DNA from: Methanomicrobiales archaeon
GTDB lineage: Archaea > Halobacteriota > Methanomicrobia > Methanomicrobiales > JACTUA01
Length of the DNA stretch: 7,401 bases
Reading direction: 5' to 3'
NCBI GenBank assembly: GCA_028678815.1
Contig: JAJRCS010000206.1
Span: 1 to 7,401 of the forward strand
Shown: piece after piece, positions 5,602 to 7,401 of the stretch
Layout: each line of letters starts with the position of its first letter
Position numbering within the stretch: the stretch's first letter is position 1
Translations under genes and position numbers: made by a program
Notes under the pieces: generated by a model
What the model was told of the DNA's origin: nothing
Seen by the model: the letters and a program-made list of their open reading frames with translations, nothing else
Databases searched by the model: none

Positions 5602-6462
5602 ATGGTTGCGCCAGGCCGCTGCCCCCCGCCGTCCACCCCGCTTTCCCCGTCCGTCGCCGTGGTCTTCGACAGCGCGGGGACCCTCCTCAGGACGTACCGG
5701 GTGGTGAAGAACATCCCGTCCGGCGAGATCCTCCCCGACGTGGAGACCACGGCCATCACCGCGGCCTCGGGGGACCGGGCCCTCCTCGTGCTGAACGTCC
5801 GGTCCCGGGAGGTGATGAAGGGCCCGCCGGGCCAGCTCCTCTCCGAGTACCTCGGCACCCACCAGGTGAGCTTCGGGGTCGCCTGCGCGAACCGGGTCTT
5901 CACCCACGAGGAGGCCGCGGAGGTCCTCTACGGCGACCGGGTGGCGAGGGTCTCAGACCTCCAGGAGTGCATCCGGGAGGTCTGGGAGCGCTGCCGGCTC
6001 GAGGCCCTCGTGGTCATCGACAGCGGGGTCATCCTGAACTTCTCCCCCGGGATCATCGAGTTCACCGTCACCTCCGGCGGCCGGCCCTTCCCGGGGGCCG
6101 TGGAGACCATCGGGGACCTCCACCGGATGGGCGTCGCCACCTACATCGCCTCGGGGGACCGGGCCTCGAAGCTCGAGCGGATCGCGGACCACCTGGGGAT
6201 CCCGAGGGATCATGTCTACGGCGTGGCCACCCCCTCCATCAAGGCGAGGATCGTCGAGGACCTGAAGGAGCAGTACGGCCTCGTGGTGATGGTGGGGGAC
6301 GGGATCAACGACCTCCCGGCCTTCGCGAAGGCAGACCTCGCCATCCTCACCCTCCAGCAGCCGGGCGAGAAGCCCACGTCCCTCTTTGAGGCGGTGGACC
6401 ACGTGGTGCCCCGGGTGCGGGACACGGTCACGATCGTGAGGGATCTCGCACGTCGGAGTTGA
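5602..6462 (+). CDS. HAD-superfamily protein, soluble P-type-ATPase-like
   Basis: The 286-residue protein carries the four HAD motifs: motif I VVFDSAGTL (20-28, nucleophile candidate D23), motif II YIASGDRASK (181-190, S184), motif III lysine K214 (SIKAR), and motif IV VGDGINDLPAFAKADLAI (231-248, D233 and D237). Motifs II-IV and the segment before them (PFPGAVETIGDLHRMGV, 162-178) look like the phosphorylation domain of P-type ATPases, but there are no membrane segments, so it should be cytoplasmic. The residue two places after D23 is alanine, not the acid usual in HAD phosphatases or the threonine of P-type ATPases. About 130 residues lie between motif I and the P-type-like part, and they include a second DSG element (VVIDSGVIL, 137-145). 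The substrate is unknown; a phosphatase or a phospho-transfer role is possible. The start has a good ribosome binding site (CGGAG, 6-nt spacer), although the first ~16 residues are proline-rich and poorly constrained. It is divergent from the RuBisCO operon and codirectional with atwA, but a promoter separates it from atwA. Confidence 0.85.
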   Translation: MVAPGRCPPPSTPLSPSVAVVFDSAGTLLRTYRVVKNIPSGEILPDVETTAITAASGDRALLVLNVRSREVMKGPPGQLLSEYLGTHQVSFGVACANRVFTHEEAAEVLYGDRVARVSDLQECIREVWERCRLEALVVIDSGVILNFSPGIIEFTVTSGGRPFPGAVETIGDLHRMGVATYIASGDRASKLERIADHLGIPRDHVYGVATPSIKARIVEDLKEQYGLVVMVGDGINDLPAFAKADLAILTLQQPGEKPTSLFEAVDHVVPRVRDTVTIVRDLARRS

Positions 6463-6471
6463 GCCCGTTCC

Positions 6472-6483
6472 GGCCCGCGGGCC
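6472..6483. repeat. Perfect 12-bp palindrome upstream of the atwA TATA box
   Basis: GGCCCGCGGGCC is its own reverse complement and directly abuts the AT-rich promoter of atwA, 9 bp after the HAD stop codon. As RNA it could form only a 4-bp stem with a 4-nt loop and is followed by A-rich, not T-rich, sequence, so it is a poor terminator. A protein-binding site next to the TFB recognition region is a possible role, but a chance GC palindrome in a GC-rich genome cannot be excluded. Confidence 0.4.
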
Positions 6484-6501
6484 AATATAAAAGATAATAT
6501 T
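6484..6501 (+). promoter_or_regulatory. Promoter (TATA box) of atwA
   Basis: The AT-rich stretch contains TATAAAAG at 6486-6493, the clearest archaeal TATA box in the window and set off sharply from its GC-rich surroundings. Transcription would be expected to begin about 25 nt downstream, near 6512-6516, leaving an untranslated leader of roughly 25-30 nt before atwA. The block is flanked by AATAT and ATATT (an inverted pair), so it could also be read in the other direction. It separates atwA from the HAD gene as its own transcription unit. Confidence 0.65.
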
Positions 6502-6530
6502 CATCCACCGTACAGAGTAAGGGTGAGAGG

Positions 6531-6545
6531 ATGGAGCACGCATGA
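6531..6545 (+). CDS. Possible four-codon leader ORF overlapping the atwA start
   Basis: ATG GAG CAC GCA TGA encodes only M-E-H-A. It is preceded by GGTGA (6522-6526) with a 4-nt spacer, a better SD match than the one for atwA itself, and its TGA overlaps the atwA ATG in the form ATGA. This is the geometry of a translationally coupled leader peptide. The ORF is far too short for coding statistics, so it may be accidental; the alternative is that GGAG (6533-6536), 5 nt before ATG 6542, directly serves atwA. Confidence 0.3.
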   Translation: MEHA

Positions 6546-7401
6546 CCCCCCTGATCACGGTCGACCGGCTCTCCATGCGCTTCGACGGGAAGAAGGCCCT
6601 GAGCAACGTGAGTTTCGAGATCGCCGAGGGCGAGATCATGGGGATCATCGGCCGGAGCGGGGCAGGGAAGACGGTCCTCATGCACCTCATCCGGGGCGTG
6701 GACCAGCCGCCCACGAGCGGGAAGATCATCTACCACGTGGCGGTCTGCGACCGGTGCGAGAACATCGAGCTCCCCAGCATGGCAGGGAAACCCTGCCGGG
6801 CCTGCAGCGGCACCCTCTCCGCCATGGACGTGGACTTCTGGGACGAGAAGAACGAGGCCATGAAGCGGCGGATCATGCACCGCACGGCCATGATGTTCCA
6901 GCGGACCTTCGCCCTCTACGGGAACGACCGGGTCATCGAGAATGTCCTCCGGGCCCTGGATGACATCAACTACCCCGAGGAGAAGTCCATCAACCGGGCC
7001 GCCGACCTCCTGGACCAGGTCCGGCTCTCCCACCGGATGATGCACATCGCCCGGGACCTCTCCGGCGGGGAGAAGCAGCGGGTCGTCCTCGCCCGGCAGC
7101 TCGCCAAGGAGCCCTTCCTCCTCTTCGCCGACGAGCCCACGGGGACCCTGGACCCCGAGACCGCCCGGCTCGTCCACGAGATGCTCAAGACCGCGGCAAA
7201 GGAGAACAGCATGGGCATGATCGTCACCTCCCACTTCTCCCAGGTGGTCCAGGACGTGGCGGACCGGGCCCTCCTCCTGAACAACGGGGAGATCTCCATG
7301 ATCGGCTCCCCCGCCCAGGTCATCGGGAAGTTCATGGCCGGCCTCCATGACAACGAGGAGTTCGCCCAGCCGAAGGTGGGAAATAAAATGATCGAGGGCC
7401 G
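6542..7401 (+). CDS. atwA: Methyl-coenzyme M reductase system component A2, N-terminal part (runs off the window)
   Basis: The first 286 codons are visible and the frame is open at the right edge. AtwA is a soluble protein of about 530 residues with two ABC ATPase domains; it takes part in the ATP-dependent reductive activation of methyl-coenzyme M reductase. The first ABC domain is complete: Walker A GRSGAGKT (37-44), Q-loop Q120, signature LSGGEKQR (173-180), Walker B LLFADE (193-198) and switch histidine H231. Between Walker A and the Q-loop sits a four-cysteine insert, C69-x2-C72 and C85-x2-C88, which could bind zinc or an iron-sulphur cluster and is typical of AtwA rather than of transport ATPases. 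There are no membrane segments. A stop (TGA 6524-6526) lies upstream in frame, and ATG 6542 is the first start after it, with GGAG 5 nt before. The second ABC domain should start just beyond the window. Confidence 0.94.
   Translation, partial: MTPLITVDRLSMRFDGKKALSNVSFEIAEGEIMGIIGRSGAGKTVLMHLIRGVDQPPTSGKIIYHVAVCDRCENIELPSMAGKPCRACSGTLSAMDVDFWDEKNEAMKRRIMHRTAMMFQRTFALYGNDRVIENVLRALDDINYPEEKSINRAADLLDQVRLSHRMMHIARDLSGGEKQRVVLARQLAKEPFLLFADEPTGTLDPETARLVHEMLKTAAKENSMGMIVTSHFSQVVQDVADRALLLNNGEISMIGSPAQVIGKFMAGLHDNEEFAQPKVGNKMIEG

Noticed and set aside
5565..5903. N-terminal extension of the isomerase upstream of ATG 5564
   Set aside because: The open frame continues to 5903, but it lies opposite the HAD gene and has no similarity to the family, whose N-terminus fits ATG 5564.
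4486..5907. Minus-strand 473-codon frame through the isomerase gene
   Set aside because: Same shadow behaviour; the true isomerase frame carries all family motifs.
6463..6500. Hairpin terminator for the HAD gene
   Set aside because: The palindrome can form only a 4-bp stem and is not followed by a T run on the plus strand.
1..7401. CRISPR array, tRNA/rRNA, insertion sequence or phage remnant
   Set aside because: No regularly spaced repeats, no cloverleaf-like segment in the short gaps, no transposase motif and no inverted terminal repeats were seen.

Overview
The window looks like chromosomal DNA of a GC-rich methanogenic archaeon. The marker genes are atwA (ATP-dependent activation of methyl-coenzyme M reductase, found only in methane-type archaea), radB, a CDC48-type AAA ATPase, an archaeal type III RuBisCO and a ribose-1,5-bisphosphate isomerase. 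High-GC wobble positions and Shine-Dalgarno sites matching the archaeal anti-SD suggest a Methanomicrobiales-like genome (Methanoculleus or Methanofollis is a guess from composition and gene content, not a proven assignment). There are no tRNA or rRNA genes, insertion sequences, CRISPR arrays or prophage signs. It is densely packed core genome, and its longest gap is 79 bp.

Layout from left to right: (1) the 5' part of a CDC48/VCP-like ATPase on the minus strand, running off the left edge; (2) a 38-bp divergent promoter region; (3) larC and radB on the plus strand, overlapping by 11 bp; (4) a minus-strand operon transcribed from right to left, R15P isomerase - type III RuBisCO - dapF, with gaps of 4 and 11 bp, whose dapF 3' end overlaps the 3' end of radB by 23 bp; (5) after a 37-bp divergent gap, a plus-strand HAD-superfamily (soluble P-type-ATPase-like) protein; (6) a 79-bp gap with a clear TATA box, a 12-bp perfect palindrome and a possible four-codon leader ORF; (7) the N-terminal half of atwA on the plus strand, running off the right edge. 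The two truncated edge genes have no in-window stop or start boundary, so simple ORF callers miss them.

How the genes work together: the isomerase and RuBisCO form consecutive steps of archaeal AMP/nucleoside salvage (ribose-1,5-bisphosphate to ribulose-1,5-bisphosphate, then CO2 fixation to two 3-phosphoglycerate). The first enzyme, AMP phosphorylase, is not in the window. dapF (lysine biosynthesis) is the third gene of the same tight operon without an obvious metabolic reason. AtwA serves methanogenesis; LarC is a nickel-handling protein; RadB and CDC48 are housekeeping DNA-repair and protein-unfolding proteins.

I do not see a dramatic new system. The points most worth a second look are the four-codon ORF overlapping the atwA start, the HAD protein with an atypical motif I and an internal motif echo, the RuBisCO loop-6 variant, and the R15Pi-RuBisCO-dapF gene order.
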